Assembly (NCBI GenBank): GCA_905221605.1
Contig: CAJNDS010002390.1
Coordinates: forward strand, 1,291,813 to 1,355,812
DNA length: 64,000 bases
Source: Symbiodinium natans
Taxonomy: Eukaryota > Sar > Dinophyceae > Suessiales > Symbiodiniaceae
Reading direction: 5' to 3'
Below the pieces are notes generated by a model. The model did no database searches and had not been told where the DNA came from. It worked only from the letters and a program-made list of their open reading frames with translations. This document shows, piece after piece, positions 21,896 through 31,557 of the stretch. Positions within the stretch are counted from its first letter, which is position 1. Each line of letters begins with the position of its first letter. Made by a program: the position numbers and the translations under genes.

Positions 21896-22202
21896 GCTTT
21901 AGGGTTTAGAGTTTAGGGTTTGGGTTTTAAAGTCTAGGCATCCCGCCACACCCCAAACGTAAGAGGCTCAACCCCCCTTTCCCTTTAACCCAAGGACCTT
22001 AACTTGCCCTAAGCCCTACACCTTAGTTAGGGCTTAGGGTTTAGGGTTCAGGGGTTTAGGGTTTAGGGTTTAGGGTTACATCCACTTGCGCACTCACTCT
22101 GCCAATTTAAAGGCTCTCTTCCAGGGCCTCGACATTGCACGCACCGTGCTCCCTGAACCCTAAACGTTTTGCCTCTAAATCTTGTTCGTTCAGGCTTGGT
22201 GC

Positions 22203-22417
22203 TTAAACCCTAAGCCCTAAACCCTAAACCCCAAACCCTAAACCCTAAACCCCAAACCCTAAACCCTAAACCCTAAACCCTAAACCCTAAACCCTAAACC
22301 CTAAACCCTAAACCCTAAACCCTAACCTAAACCCTAAACCCTAAACCCTAAACCCTAAACCCTAAACCCTAAACCCTAAACCCTAAACCCTAAACCCTAA
22401 ACCCTAAACCCTAAACC
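22203..22417. repeat. CCCTAAA array, ~29 units
   Basis: The longest C-strand array of the window, with two CCCCAAA units and one CCTAA deletion. It ends before a GC-rich island at 22447-22501 that is followed by TTTAGGG. Confidence 0.98.
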
Positions 22418-22446
22418 TAACAACCCACGTCAAGTAACCTGCTAAG

Positions 22447-22501
22447 GGTTCAGGGCTTGCGGGCTCGGGTCTCGGAACCCCCGCATGGCAGGGCCCATGG
22501 G
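22447..22501 (+). CDS. Possible small exon
   Basis: Acceptor CTGCTAAG, donor GG/GTTTAG. Two nt plus 17 codons plus 2 nt read FRACGLGSRNPRMAGPM. It is called only because it sits between a C-strand and a G-strand array, is open and has both splice signals. Confidence 0.25.
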
Positions 22502-22826
22502 GTTTAGGGTTTAGGGTTTAGGGTTTAGGGTTTAGGGTTTAGGGTTTAGGGTTTAGGGTTTAGGGTTTAGGGTTTAGGGTTTAGGGCTTTTCGGGCTTTT
22601 AGGGCTTTTAGGGCTTTTAGGGCGTTTAGGGCTTTTAGGGCTTTTAGGGCTTTTAGGGCTTTTAGGGCTTTTAGGGCTTTTAGGGCTTTTAGGGCTTTTA
22701 GCTTTTAGGGCTTTTAGGGCTTTTAGGGCTTTTAGGGCTTTTAGGGCTTTTAGGGCTTTTAGGGCTTTTAGGGCTTTTAGGGCTTTTAGGGCTTTTAGGG
22801 CTTTTAGGGCTTTTAGGGCTTAGGGC

Positions 22827-22830
<4 letters not shown>
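22500..22830. repeat. TTTAGGG array then CTTTTAGGG 9-mer array
   Basis: Twelve TTTAGGG heptamers pass into about 26 copies of the 9-mer CTTTTAGGG, with one GCG variant and one shortened unit. Clear in-array amplification of a mutated unit. Confidence 0.97.

Positions 22831-22866
<36 letters not shown>
22830..22866. repeat. Poly-G tract, 37 bp
   Basis: Directly abuts the CTTTTAGGG array. No supported gene lies between 22867 and 23349. Confidence 0.98.
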
Positions 22867-23349
22867 CGAACTGCCAGAGATCCCACGATCCAAAGCCTCT
22901 CCCCCAGATTCGTTGGACCCTTGGTTCTTGTCGTCTGAATCTTAGTAGTGGAGTAGGTAACCTTTGCCCTTTGTGGGCTATTATATTTCCTCTATATTCC
23001 CAAGGTTAGCCTTTAGTTCCCCTAGGATACTGGACAACTAAGTAATTCCTTCTGTTTTTAGAGTGTAGGGTTTTAGGGTTTAGGTTTAGTGTTCAGGGTT
23101 TAGGGTTTGTAGAGGTTTGTAGAGGTTTGCTTAGACTTCCGCCGTTTGTGACCCGATCCTGTAAACTCTCAGCCCCCACCCCGAAACTACGTAGTGTCAT
23201 ACGTACCGCGAATAAGGTTATCACAGATATTTGACATATAGTCACCTTACTTATCACCCCGCTTCTAACTACCCATGAACCTCCAAGTAACCTTACAGCC
23301 TAAACCATGACCCCTAAACCCAATACCTGAATTACAGTTACCCTACTTC

Positions 23350-23465
23350 TAGGATGCCCAGTAGTACCCTTATTCCCTTTTTGGGTGGGGGTTTAGGTTC
23401 CCTTATAAACCCCTTTTTAGCAAAAAAGGGCACCCTTTTTAAGCCTAGGTTACTGGGCAGCCTAG
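23350..23465. mobile_element. MITE-like palindrome, family S (CTAGGATGCCCAG...CTGGGCAGCCTAG)
   Basis: Ends CTAGGATGCCCAGTAGTACC and TTACTGGGCAGCCTAG are inverted. Inside are GGTTCCCTTATAAACCCC and AAAAAAGGGCACCCTTTTTA, which resemble family W, so S and W are probably related. A near-identical copy is at 35753-35866; worn copies lie at 56700-56800 and 59165-59255. Confidence 0.85.
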
Positions 23466-23563
23466 ACTTATGACCCCACTTCCAAGCAGGATCCCTATGA
23501 GCGCCGGGGCTCTGAGACTATGGCTGGGCTACTGCGGCAGGCCCCCTCTCTCTCCGATGTTTG

Positions 23564-23675
23564 GGTTTAGGGTTTAGGGTTTAGGGTTTAGGGTTTAGGG
23601 TTTAGGGTTTAGGGTTTAGGGTTTAGGGCGTTTAGGGCGTTTAGGGTGTTTAGGGTGTTTAGGGTGTTTAGGGTT
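23564..23675. repeat. TTTAGGG then GTTTAGG(C/T)G 9-mer array
   Basis: Nine TTTAGGG units followed by five copies of a 9 bp GTTTAGGGT/GTTTAGGGC unit. Confidence 0.93.
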
Positions 23676-23916
23676 TTGGTCTCCGAAATTAGGGGTACTT
23701 TTTTTGGGGGGTCCTTATTATAACGGAATCCTACTACCAGGGGTCTCTTTTCAGGGTCCCCTTTGTTCGTAGAGACCCCATATCTGCACAGCAAAAGCTT
23801 CGCAAGCAGCATCTTTTGGTGGGGTGTTGGCTTCAGGGTTCTTCGGGCAACCTTGCTCACGCAACCCTACACCCTGCACCCTAAACCCTAAACCCTAAAC
23901 CCTAAACCCTAAACAG

Positions 23917-23999
23917 TCTACACACACCCCACAAAGAAGGGACCGCCTCGGCCTTCGGCATGCGCAAGAAGAGCAGAGATGGAAGCCCAAAGTAGAAGG
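23917..23999 (+). CDS. Duplicated 83-nt exon, copy 1
   Basis: Acceptor CTAAACAG, donor AAGG/GTGATA. It matches 32759-32841 at about 80 of 83 positions. Identity begins exactly at AG/TCTACACA and runs past the donor into TAGG-TTTATAGGGTTTAG. Two frames are open throughout (STHTPQRRDRLGLRHAQ... and YTHPTKKGPPRPSACAR...), so the phase is unknown. CCCTAAA is on the left and TTTAGGG on the right. Confidence 0.5.
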
Positions 24000-24302
24000 G
24001 TGATAGGTTTAGGGTTTATAGGGTTTAGTGTTTAGGGTTGAGGGTTTAGGGTTTAGGGTTTAGGGTGTTTAGGGTTTAGAATTCAGAATTAGGGTTTATA
24101 GGGTTTCAAGTCTGCACTCAACGAAAGGTCGCCTTGAAAATCCTAGCAGTAAAGTATGCATTCGAAGCCCTAAACCCGGAAGGCATAAGACCCGAAACCT
24201 CTCTTTAACAAGCCCTGAATTGCTCCACCTTGAATCGATTCAGTTCAGCGAAGAGCTCCGCACCCTGAAGCCTGGTACCCTGAACCCTGCCTCCTGGCTG
24301 AA

Positions 24303-24413
24303 TACTTGAAGGTTCATGGGTCGTTAGAAGTAGGGCTATAGGTACCCTACATAGTCATAACCACTTCTAACTACAGTTATCCCACTTATACCCCACTAAA
24401 AAACCTTCAAGTA
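24303..24413. mobile_element. MITE-like palindrome, family U
   Basis: Left end ACTTGAAGGTTCATGGGTCG, right end AAAAACCTTCAAGTA, with ACTTATA/TATAGGT repeats between. Same family as 18072-18324. Confidence 0.7.
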
Positions 24414-24693
24414 CCCCGGTTCTTGCATGCCCTATTCTCGGGCCGGGATTCCACCATAAAAAGTTAAGTAGGGGTATACACACAGACTCCTTTATTACAC
24501 AATTAGGGGTGAACATGATTCAAGGAATGATACTGGGGTCCCAAACCCCTCATCCTAACCCTAAACCGCAAACCCTAAACCCTAAACCGCAAACCCTAAA
24601 CCCTAAACCCCAAACCCTAAACCCTAAACCTTAAACCCCAAACCCTAAACCGCAAACCCCTACATCCTAAGACTCTAGATACGCTCTGATCAG

Positions 24694-24740
24694 GCCATGG
24701 CAAGCAACACGAGCCTGCCTGAGTCAGACTCGGTGTTGAA
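24694..24740 (+). CDS. Possible exon, gene B
   Basis: Acceptor CTGATCAG, GC-type donor TTGAA/GCTCTG. The frame reads AMASNTSLPESDSVL. CCCTAAA-like repeats (24560-24660) precede it and TTTAGGG (24769) follows. Its 3' phase does not fit 25669, so other exons or another gene may be involved. Confidence 0.3.
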
Positions 24741-24789
24741 GCTCTGAGCCTTTCCTGAGACCTTGTAGGGTTTAGGGTTTAGGGTTTAC

Positions 24790-24846
24790 GGTTGAGGCTT
24801 GAGGCTTGAGGCTTGAGGCTTGAGGCTTGAGGCTTGAGGCTTGAGA
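24790..24846. repeat. GGCTTGA 7-mer array
   Basis: Eight copies of a heptamer variant (TTGAGGC), following two TTTAGGG units. Confidence 0.95.
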
Positions 24847-25394
24847 GGGGCTTGAGTGGTCTGAATTGATAAGAACAGGGGCAGTTAGAAGCGGCTCGAC
24901 TACCCTGCAGACCCTTGTACATGGGTAGTTTCCCTTTTTGGGGCCTGTACATATCCATATGTATATATAGAGCACGGCACCTTTTAAACGGGTCCCCCAA
25001 AAGCAATACTAATTTAGAGAATTACCTGTATCCTTATATACCTATTTAGGCTGGCGAAATAGTCTCAAAACCCAGGTTACCTTATACGGGTTTCGGCTCG
25101 AGTCCCTGGAGGCAGTCTGGGGTTGAGGATTTAGAGCATAGGGCTTAGGGTTTAGGGTTTAGGGTGCTTATACAAAGGGTATCACTTCAAGGCATGTTCT
25201 AAGAATCTCCCCAGTAGCAAGGGCACTGGCCGCTTGCAACTGAGAACGATCGCTTCCCGGAGTCCTATTGGACCCACCTGCTGCTAATTCTATACAGATA
25301 GGGGGTTGCAAGAACTATGGGCACCTATTTGGGGTGCTTGTCCTAATCTGTATAGTATTGAAGAGGAAGTATCTGTGGGTATATGTATATATTT

Positions 25395-25515
25395 GTGTAT
25401 GTATATACGTATGTACTTATACTCATACACATACATATACAGATGATGGACATACACAGACAGAGACACATACACATGCACATCCACCTGCACATCCACA
25501 TACGCATACATGATC
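25395..25515. repeat. Mixed TATG/CACA dinucleotide-rich microsatellite
   Basis: Imperfect TATG, CATACA and CACATCCA repeats. The ORFs overlapping it on both strands are repeat translations. Confidence 0.85.
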
Positions 25516-25668
25516 AAGAGATCCTGCACTTGAAATCGGCTGGCTGATGGTGAGTCAGAGGTCTTCAAGGTCCAAACGGTACTGCACCCCAACCCTAGAC
25601 CCTAAACCCTATATCAACCCCAGACCCTAAACCCTAAACCTGCAAACCGTCGACACCGAGGCTTGCAG

Positions 25669-25715
25669 GATCATAGCGTCCCGTGGTCTCAGCCCTTGGA
25701 TTGCAAGCAGCTGAG
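25669..25715 (+). CDS. Gene B exon upstream of the VFLWLC segment
   Basis: Acceptor AGGCTTGCAG, donor CTGAG/GTGTGA. Fifteen codons plus 2 nt read DHSVPWSQPLDCKQL. The leftover AG plus the G of the next exon gives Arg, the same junction as in gene C (…WMEMS-R-SIVVFLWLC). Confidence 0.65.
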
Positions 25716-25896
25716 GTGTGACAAAGCCTAGGTCAACCCTTCAGCCTACTACTCACATCTTGCGGCGATAATCTTGACACCCTCAGCCGTTCAAACCAAG
25801 ACCCTCGAACCCCCCAAGCGGCTTTGCAACCCACCGACGCGCGCCTGAGAACGTGCCCCGAAACCCTAACCCCTAAACCCTAAACCCTTTTGAAAG

Positions 25897-26013
25897 GTCG
25901 ATGTTGGTCTTCCTCTGGCTATGCCGGAGTAGCCCACAGATCTTCACGAACCTGTGGCGCTTGTGCGCCTGCATGTTTGAGCACCTGCCAACCCTGTGCT
26001 CCATACATAAAGG
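25897..26013 (+). CDS. Gene B exon, VFLWLC membrane segment
   Basis: Acceptor TTTTGAAAG. The frame reads SMLVFLWLCRSSPQIFTNLW then RLCACMFEHLPTLCSIHK, to donor GG/GTTTAG. It aligns with SIVVFLWLCKMSPEVGATFW in gene C at 39206, which uses the same acceptor sequence TGAAAG. An earlier donor (CCCT/GTGCTC, 25996) would also keep an open phase. Confidence 0.75.
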
Positions 26014-26326
26014 GTTTAGGGTTTAGGGTTTAGGGTTTAGGGTTTAGGGTTCAGGGTTTAGGGTTTAGGGTTTGGGGTTTGGGGTTTAGGGTTAGGGTTT
26101 AGGGTTTGGGGGCCAAGGACTGCTAGTACAAGGGGAACATCCCAAGGTTTGGGTCTGGTCAGCCCATACAAACAAGTTGCCTTGCAGATCCCTAAACCCT
26201 AAACCCTAAACCCTGAACCCTGAACCCTGAACCCTGAACCCTAAACCCTAAACCCTAAACCCTACACCCTAAACCCTGAACCCTGAACCCTGAACCCTAA
26301 ACCTTGCAGATCCCTATAGTTATCAG

Positions 26327-26399
26327 TTTCGCAGGGACCTATTATCCTCCCTCTGGAGCCTCTCCTGCTGTATGGGGGCCTTGCTTGCGGAATCATCAA
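26327..26399 (+). CDS. Possible gene B exon
   Basis: Acceptor AGTTATCAG, donor TCAA/GTTTGG, after a CCCTAAA/CCCTGAA array (26190-26302) and before TTTAGGG (26438). One frame reads FRRDLLSSLWSLSCCMGALL; another (FAGTYYPPSGASPAVW...) fits the phase of 26013. No match in gene C, so it may be a non-coding intron segment. Confidence 0.3.
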
Positions 26400-27010
26400 G
26401 TTTGGGGGGACCGGCTCTCAGACTGCTTTCTACGGTTTAGTTGGGGGTTTAGGGTTAGGGTTTAGGGTTTAGGGTTTAGGGTTTAGGGTTTAGGGTTTAG
26501 GGTTTAGGGTTGTTGGGGTTGCTTGAGCGGTCACAGGGATTCTGGGAACTCCCTGCTGGACTATCCCACAGCCCTACGGCCCTCAACCCCAAACGGCCCT
26601 TTTCGCCGCCTCTGAGCCCCTTGTCTGGCGAGTTCTTCGTAGGGTAAAGGTTTCAGGGTTCAGGGTGTAGAGTTTAGGGTTTAGGGTTTGGGGTTTTGGG
26701 GTTGGGGTTTTTGGGTTTAGGAAACTCGAACTCTCCCGAACTTCCCTCTCAAAGCCAGAGAGCTGCGGGTGAGAGGTACATTATCGCCTATCTGCCGGCA
26801 ACGACGCACCGGTGCCTGACAACCAACGCAGCCGACGTCGACGCTTATGCCTAAACCCAAAACCCGAAACCCCTAAACCCTAAACCCTAAACCCTAAACC
26901 CTAAACCCTAAACCCTCTCAGCTGAAAAGTTTGTACACCCCGTGCTGTGCACCCCTAGACCAAGTCAGCTGTAAACCCGAATGTTCATAAACCTCTCAAC
27001 TACAAGCCTT

Positions 27011-27117
27011 TGGGATGTTTCCCCCCATACTACCAGTCCTTAGTCCTTAGTCGGGATTCTAGTATCCCCTACTATAATGCCTATTTAGGACTGTTAGTAT
27101 AAAGGGGAGCAACCCAA
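27011..27117. mobile_element. MITE-like palindrome, family T (TGGGATGTTCCCCC...GGGAACATCCCA)
   Basis: Left end TGGGATGTTTCCCCCCATAC with AGTCCTTAGTC; right end GGACTGTTAGTATAAAGGGG followed by AGCAACCCA. Other copies: 34750-34851, 37911-38006, 38678-38771, and a fragment near 26117-26146. Confidence 0.8.
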
Positions 27118-27142
27118 ACAAGCCTCTTCAAAGCCCCCACTA

Positions 27143-27244
27143 AACCCTAAACCCTAAACCCTAAACCCTAAACCCTAAACCCTAAACCCTAAACCCTAAA
27201 CCCTAAACCCTAAACCCTAAACCCTAAACCCTAAACCCTAAACC
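27143..27244. repeat. CCCTAAA array, ~14 units
   Basis: Perfect C-strand array inside the gene B intron 26014-27877. That intron starts with a TTTAGGG array at its donor (26014-26105) and has a further C-strand array at 27771-27800 near its end. Confidence 0.97.
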
Positions 27245-27877
27245 TGCATAGCTTGTACCCAGCAACCCAAACTCCCAAGCAAAGACTGCTGCGCCCCGCA
27301 TGCCCCGAAGCCAAGTGAGCGGTTCTTTTCTAAACCTTAAACCCTGAACCCTTTTTGGGTTTGGGGTTTGGGGTTTGGGGTTTAGGGTTTAGGGTTTAGG
27401 GTTTAGGGTTTAGTTAATACACCCTTATGAAACGAATTCAGCAACCTAAAGACTTCTAAGGGGTTGGGGTCCCCTGACCTCCACAGTGCTTTTCTTACTC
27501 ACTTTATTTGGGGGTGGGTTTGTCCTTTGCTAAAGCCCACGGAGCCAGTCTAACACGGTTTAGAGGGTTTCTGGGTTTTGGGTTTAGGCTTCATGTTAGT
27601 TCTACATACCCGCTGCTTTAGGGTTTATAGGGTTCACTCCTCCCCCCCCCCCCCCCCTTCAAATTCCCTAGGTACATAGCTCACAAATGCTCAAGGTACA
27701 CCTAGGCCTCTTAAAAAAACCCTAAACCCTAAACCCCAAACCCCAAACCCCAAACCCTTCGCCCTAAACCCTAAACCCTAAACCCTAAACCCTAAACCCT
27801 AAGCACACCCCAAAGCTGGTCCTGCCCTTTTTCCCGCCCTTTTTTCGCTTTCAGGACATTGTCGCTTTGCCTTGGAG

Positions 27878-27961
27878 AACGAAGATGACTATGCTGTTCT
27901 TCGTCAAAATCCCGACCATCGCAATTGAGATCGCACTGCTCATTGCTGGAATGACCCTTGG
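27878..27961 (+). CDS. Gene B exon, MLFFVKIPTI membrane segment
   Basis: Acceptor TGCCTTGGAG keeps phase with 26013; an alternative acceptor GCTTTCAG at 27854 is also open and adds DIVALPWR. The frame reads TKMTMLFFVKIPTIAIEI then ALLIAGMTL, donor GG/GTGATT. In gene C the same protein stretch (MLVIFVK-LPTLCIQLAL) is split by an intron after FVK, so here the two are fused. Confidence 0.75.
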
Positions 27962-28142
27962 GTGATTTGAGTCCTCGTCCTGTCCCTAGGGTCCCTAAAC
28001 CGAAGCCCTACACGGCGCAAATCCTGCATAGCATCGGTATCCAGAGCTAGCTCCAAAGCAGCCCAGGAAGTTCCTTATGCCCCGTGGCTGCACGGAGGGG
28101 GCCTCACTGTTGGTTGAGCGTGAGGGGGAGATGTGGCAAAGT

Positions 28143-28148
28143 CATGCG

Positions 28149-28190
<42 letters not shown>
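28143..28190. repeat. (GA)n microsatellite
   Basis: About 20 GA dinucleotides. Overlapping ORFs on both strands are repeat translations. Confidence 0.97.
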
Positions 28191-28192
<2 letters not shown>

Positions 28193-28396
28193 AGGCAGAG
28201 AGCGAGGCATCGAAACGCCAGGGTCGGAAGTCATAAATGAAAGAGAAGATAAAACAGAACTTGACAGAGGCAAATGAAAACAAAACTACATAGTTGTTCG
28301 TCTGTGATCTCCTGGAACGAAGGGGGCAGTTCGGGTTCCAAGTGCCAAGATCACCATCCTGGAGCATCTCCTGCAGCAACATCTTCTGATCCCCAG

Positions 28397-28476
28397 CCCT
28401 AAACCCTAAACCCTAAACCCTAAACCCTAAACCCTAAACCCTAAACCCTAAACCCTAAACCCTAAACCCTAAACCC
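28397..28476. repeat. CCCTAAA array at an intron 3' end
   Basis: Eleven perfect heptamers followed by CCCGGAG, which supplies the acceptor of the exon at 28481. Confidence 0.97.
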
Positions 28477-28480
28477 GGAG

Positions 28481-28528
28481 GTACTGCAACGCCCTGGGCC
28501 CACTCATCATGAAAGCCCTTGGCATGGC
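28481..28528 (+). CDS. Gene B exon, YCNALGPLIMKALGM
   Basis: Acceptor AACCCGGAG. One nt plus 15 codons plus 2 nt read YCNALGPLIMKALGM. It aligns with YCSALGTLILKAMAL of gene C (41792), where this exon is fused to the next. The donor that gives the exact alignment is GC-type (ATGGC/GCTCCT). A later GT donor at 28558 would add residues absent from gene C. Confidence 0.75.
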
Positions 28529-28600
28529 GCTCCTTGGCGTGGAATTCGAGTTACAAGGTCCAGGGTGTGCCCATCCCCAATCCCCCCGCCCCTCCCCTGA

Positions 28601-28758
28601 CGCAGGGTTTAGGGTTTAGGGTTTAGGGTTTAGGGTTTAGGGTTTAGGGTTTAGGGTTTAGGGTATAGGGTTCAGGGTTCAGGGTTTAGGGTTTAGGGTT
28701 TAGGGTTTAGGGTAAGGGTTTAGGGTTTAGGGTTTAGGGTTTAGGGTTTTGGGTTTCA
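28601..28758. repeat. TTTAGGG array near the start of the extra intron of gene B
   Basis: About 20 G-strand heptamers with two TTCAGGG and one shortened unit. It pairs in orientation with the C-strand arrays at 29033-29205 of the same intron. Confidence 0.97.
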
Positions 28759-29032
28759 GCGCTTGCCTGACTTGTGCTTGCAGTGCGCATCTGCTTCCTT
28801 GACGTCTCTCTGGACGGCTGGAATAATGTTGATTCTTTGCAGCTTATTATTGAGTGACCGGACGTCTCATCCCGCAGGGATGTAGATTCGCCTTGCAACC
28901 TTATACTGGTCCTTCGTACTGGATTGAGGGATTCGGTTCCCTATGTAATACCTTCAGGCGGCATTGGCAGGAGTTAGCGTACCCTGTTTCTCCAGTTCCC
29001 TACGAAGAACTAGTGAGCAACTGCAGGGTATC

Positions 29033-29206
29033 AACCCTAAACCCTAAACCCTAACCCCCAAAACCCTAACCCCTAAAACCCAAACCCCTAACCCTAAACC
29101 CTAAACCCTAAACCCTAAAAACCCTAAAAACCCTAAAAACCCTAAAAACCCTAAAAACCCTAAAAACCCTAAAAACCCTAAACCCTAAACCCTAAACCCT
29201 AAACCC
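29033..29206. repeat. CCCTAAA and CCCTAAAAA (9-mer) array at an intron 3' end
   Basis: CCCTAAA heptamers enclosing eight copies of the 9-mer AACCCTAAA (29117-29181). Ends 10 bp before the acceptor at 29215. Confidence 0.96.
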
Positions 29207-29215
29207 GAACAACAG

Positions 29216-29277
29216 GTACATCAAGACCATCCCCGACATTGTCTTCAGCGGTCTGTCTTCAAAGCCATTTCAGGTCC
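29216..29277 (+). CDS. Gene B exon, YIKTIPDIVFSGLSSK
   Basis: Acceptor CGAACAACAG. One nt, then YIKTIPDIVFSGLSSKPFQ up to the candidate donor CAG/GTCCGG near 29273. It aligns with YVGTVPNIVYAGLASKA in gene C. The frame stays open to the TTTAGGG at 29331 (…GGYLFAWTGIL), so the 3' end is uncertain. Confidence 0.7.
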
Positions 29278-30002
29278 GGCGCTGCTGGGGCCTCCGGGGG
29301 GGTTACCTGTTCGCCTGGACTGGCATCTTAGGGTTTAGGGTTTAGGGCTTAGGGTTTTGGGGCTGCTCATGTTCTCTTTTTTCTAGATTTCTGGTTTGTG
29401 CTCAGAACTCGAATGATGGCTCTTGATGGGGTTCCCGGCCTCATCTCCTAAACCTCAAACACTCTACGCAAATCCCAGAAATGACAGTACCAGCACCAGC
29501 AAAACCCTGCAATCGAAGCAGCAGCATTGGCACACACTCAACACTGACAACCAAAACTCAGATGCAGCCTCTCAAGAATTCAGGAGAGCCAACTACGTAG
29601 TTCATAAACGAGTATGGTAGCACCGAAGGTCCTGCCTTAAGAGGGTTTAGGGCTTCTTGGGCTTCGGGGACTTCCCTTTTTTAAGGGTTGGGTTCCCTTA
29701 TAAGCCCCTTTAAACCGATTCCTTGGTTAGTCTTGGGTCTAGTAGAGGGTAGGCCGTCTTTCAGAAAGTTCAGGGTTTCTTGGGAGGCGAGGACTTCCAG
29801 CACGGTAAGGCTTTTCCGATTGTTTGTGTTCACTCTCAACCCTCCACCCTAAACCGCCCTAAACCCTAAATCCAAGCCGGCCTAAACCGCCCTAAACCCT
29901 ACACCCGAAACCCTACACCCTAAACTCTAAACTCTAAACCCTCTCTATCATATACATGTATATTTATATTTATATTTACAATTTATTTTTTTAAACCTTC
30001 CG

Positions 30003-30381
30003 GACTTTTCGGTCAATCTGACCCCCAATGTTCGTGACTTTTCGGTCAATGTGACCCCCTTGTTCGCGACTTTTCGGTCAATCTGGACGAGTGTTGGTGA
30101 CTTTTCGGTCAATCGGACACCAGTGTTCGCGACTTTTCGGTCAATCAGGACCAGTGTTGGTGACTTTTCGGTCAATCTGACCCCAATGTTCGCGACTTTT
30201 CGGTCAATCTGGACCAGTGTTGGTGACTTTTCGGTCAATCTGGACCAGTGTTGGCGACTTTGCGGTCAATTCCCCCCCCCCCCCATTGTTCGCGACTTTT
30301 CGGTCAATCTGGACCAGTGTTGGTGACTTTTCGGTCAATGTGGACCAGTGTTGGTGGCTTTTCGGTCAATCTGGACCAGTG
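30003..30381. repeat. 31-33 bp tandem repeat (GACTTTTCGGTCAAT...)
   Basis: Eleven to twelve units, each starting GACTTTTCGGTCAAT(C/G)TG, with alternating tails ending GTTCGC or GTTGGT, so a two-unit higher-order period is visible. One unit carries a poly-C insertion (30270-30284). The ORFs on both strands (VNLTPVFATFRSI-like) are repeat translations. Confidence 0.97.
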
Positions 30382-30391
30382 CCCCAATATT

Positions 30392-30476
30392 TTTGGTGGT
30401 TCCGAAACCAAAAACAGCTGCAAGTTAAACAAATTGTATTTAACTTGCAGCTGTGTTTGGTTTCGGGGCCACCAAA
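30392..30476. repeat. Long hairpin next to the 31-33 bp array
   Basis: Left arm TTTGGTGGTTCCGAAACC, AAAAACAGCTGCAAGTTAAA; right arm TTTAACTTGCAGCTGTGTTT then GGTTTCGGGGCCACCAAA; loop about 11 bp. The arms pair over about 35 bp with few mismatches. It could be a MITE or the end of the adjacent repeat array. Confidence 0.85.
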
Positions 30477-30672
30477 CGCCACTTTGTTACAGAGTCTTTC
30501 GGGTCAACATTCCCACGAATTGGGTAGGTAAAACTCTCTGGTGTAGGATGAAAACCTTTTATTTTCTTAATGTTATGGGATTCTTTGGGCAGGGGGGTTG
30601 TTTTCTAAGCCTGGAACCCCCTAATGACTATGAATGCTAGAAAAGTGACCCTCTAGACCCTAAACCCTACAC

Positions 30673-30763
30673 CCCAAACCCTAAACCCTAAACCCTAAAC
30701 CCTAAACCCTAAACCCTAAACCCTAAACCCTAAACCCTAAACCCTAAACCCTAAACCCTACAG
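30673..30763. repeat. CCCTAAA array ending in acceptor CCCTACAG
   Basis: Thirteen C-strand heptamers; the last unit reads CCCTACAG and supplies a consensus 3' splice site. Confidence 0.96.
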
Positions 30764-30843
30764 GCCGAAGTCGAGAAGACCCACCTGGTGGCCCAAGTTC
30801 CATTCCTCCCGGCTTGGGATACCTGGGCCTTTGGGCCGCATTA
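30764..30843 (+). CDS. Exon-like island, gene B intron/exon zone
   Basis: Acceptor CCCTACAG, donor ATTAGG/GTTTAG. One frame, open through the donor, reads GRSREDPPGGPSSIPPGLGY then LGLWAALG; another (AEVEKTHLVAQVPFLPAWDT...) meets TAG at the donor. C-array on the left and G-array on the right. No counterpart was found in gene C. Confidence 0.45.
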
Positions 30844-31474
30844 GGGTTTAGGGTTTAGGGTTTGAGGTTTAGGGGGTTTAGGGTTTTGGGTTTTAGGGTT
30901 TAGGGTTTCGGGTTTAGTCGAAATTTCAGGAACCCCGAAGCCCTTGGCCTGTAAAAAGGTCGAAGGCTTAAGGGCTTAGGGCTTAAGCCCTAAACCTCAG
31001 GCCCTTCATCCCATGGGGTTTACGAGCTTCGGGTTTAGTGTTTTGGGTTTAGGGTTTAGGGTTGAGGGTTGAGGGTTGAGGGTTGAGGGTTGGGTTTTGG
31101 GTTTTGGGTTTTGGGTTTTGGGTTTTGGGTTTTTTGTGTTTAGGGTTTAGGGTTTAGGGTTTTGGGCGACACATCTGGCCAGAGTCTTGGGTCGGGCCGT
31201 GGTCTTCGAAAGCCGCTGGTGGCTTGAAGACACCCAAACTATATCCCCCTTGGAAATTATTTTTTGTTTGTATAGAACCCAAGAGCATATTAAAAGTATT
31301 ATTTGTCTTAAGGTTCTAGGGGGGGGTATGTGAAAGAGCAACGTTTTTCGCCCTAGAAAGGTTGAGGATTCAGGGTCTTCTGTGGTTTCTAGGTGCTAAC
31401 GTCTACAACCCTAAACCCTGCAGACGCCTTCAACCCCAACCCCTAAACCCTAAACCCAAATCCTGAACCCTCAG

Positions 31475-31557
31475 GTGTCCGGGGCCTTTAAGATCGTGCT
31501 GCACGTGAGAAGCACAGCTGCAAAGAAGTCGTCGGTTGGGGGCCCTTCCGGGATAGG
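31475..31557 (+). CDS. Exon-like island, gene B zone, basic
   Basis: Acceptor GAACCCTCAG, donor ATAGG/GTTTTAG or TCG/GTTGGG at 31535. Only one frame is open: VSGAFKIVLHVRSTAAKK then SSVGGPSGI. Placement in gene B is by position only. Confidence 0.5.

Noticed and set aside
28077-28382. ORFs over the GA microsatellite
   Set aside because: Arg-Glu or Leu-Ser runs from (GA)n with no splice support.
30003-30381. CRISPR array
   Set aside because: Units of 31-33 bp are contiguous with no unique spacers, and the genome is eukaryotic.
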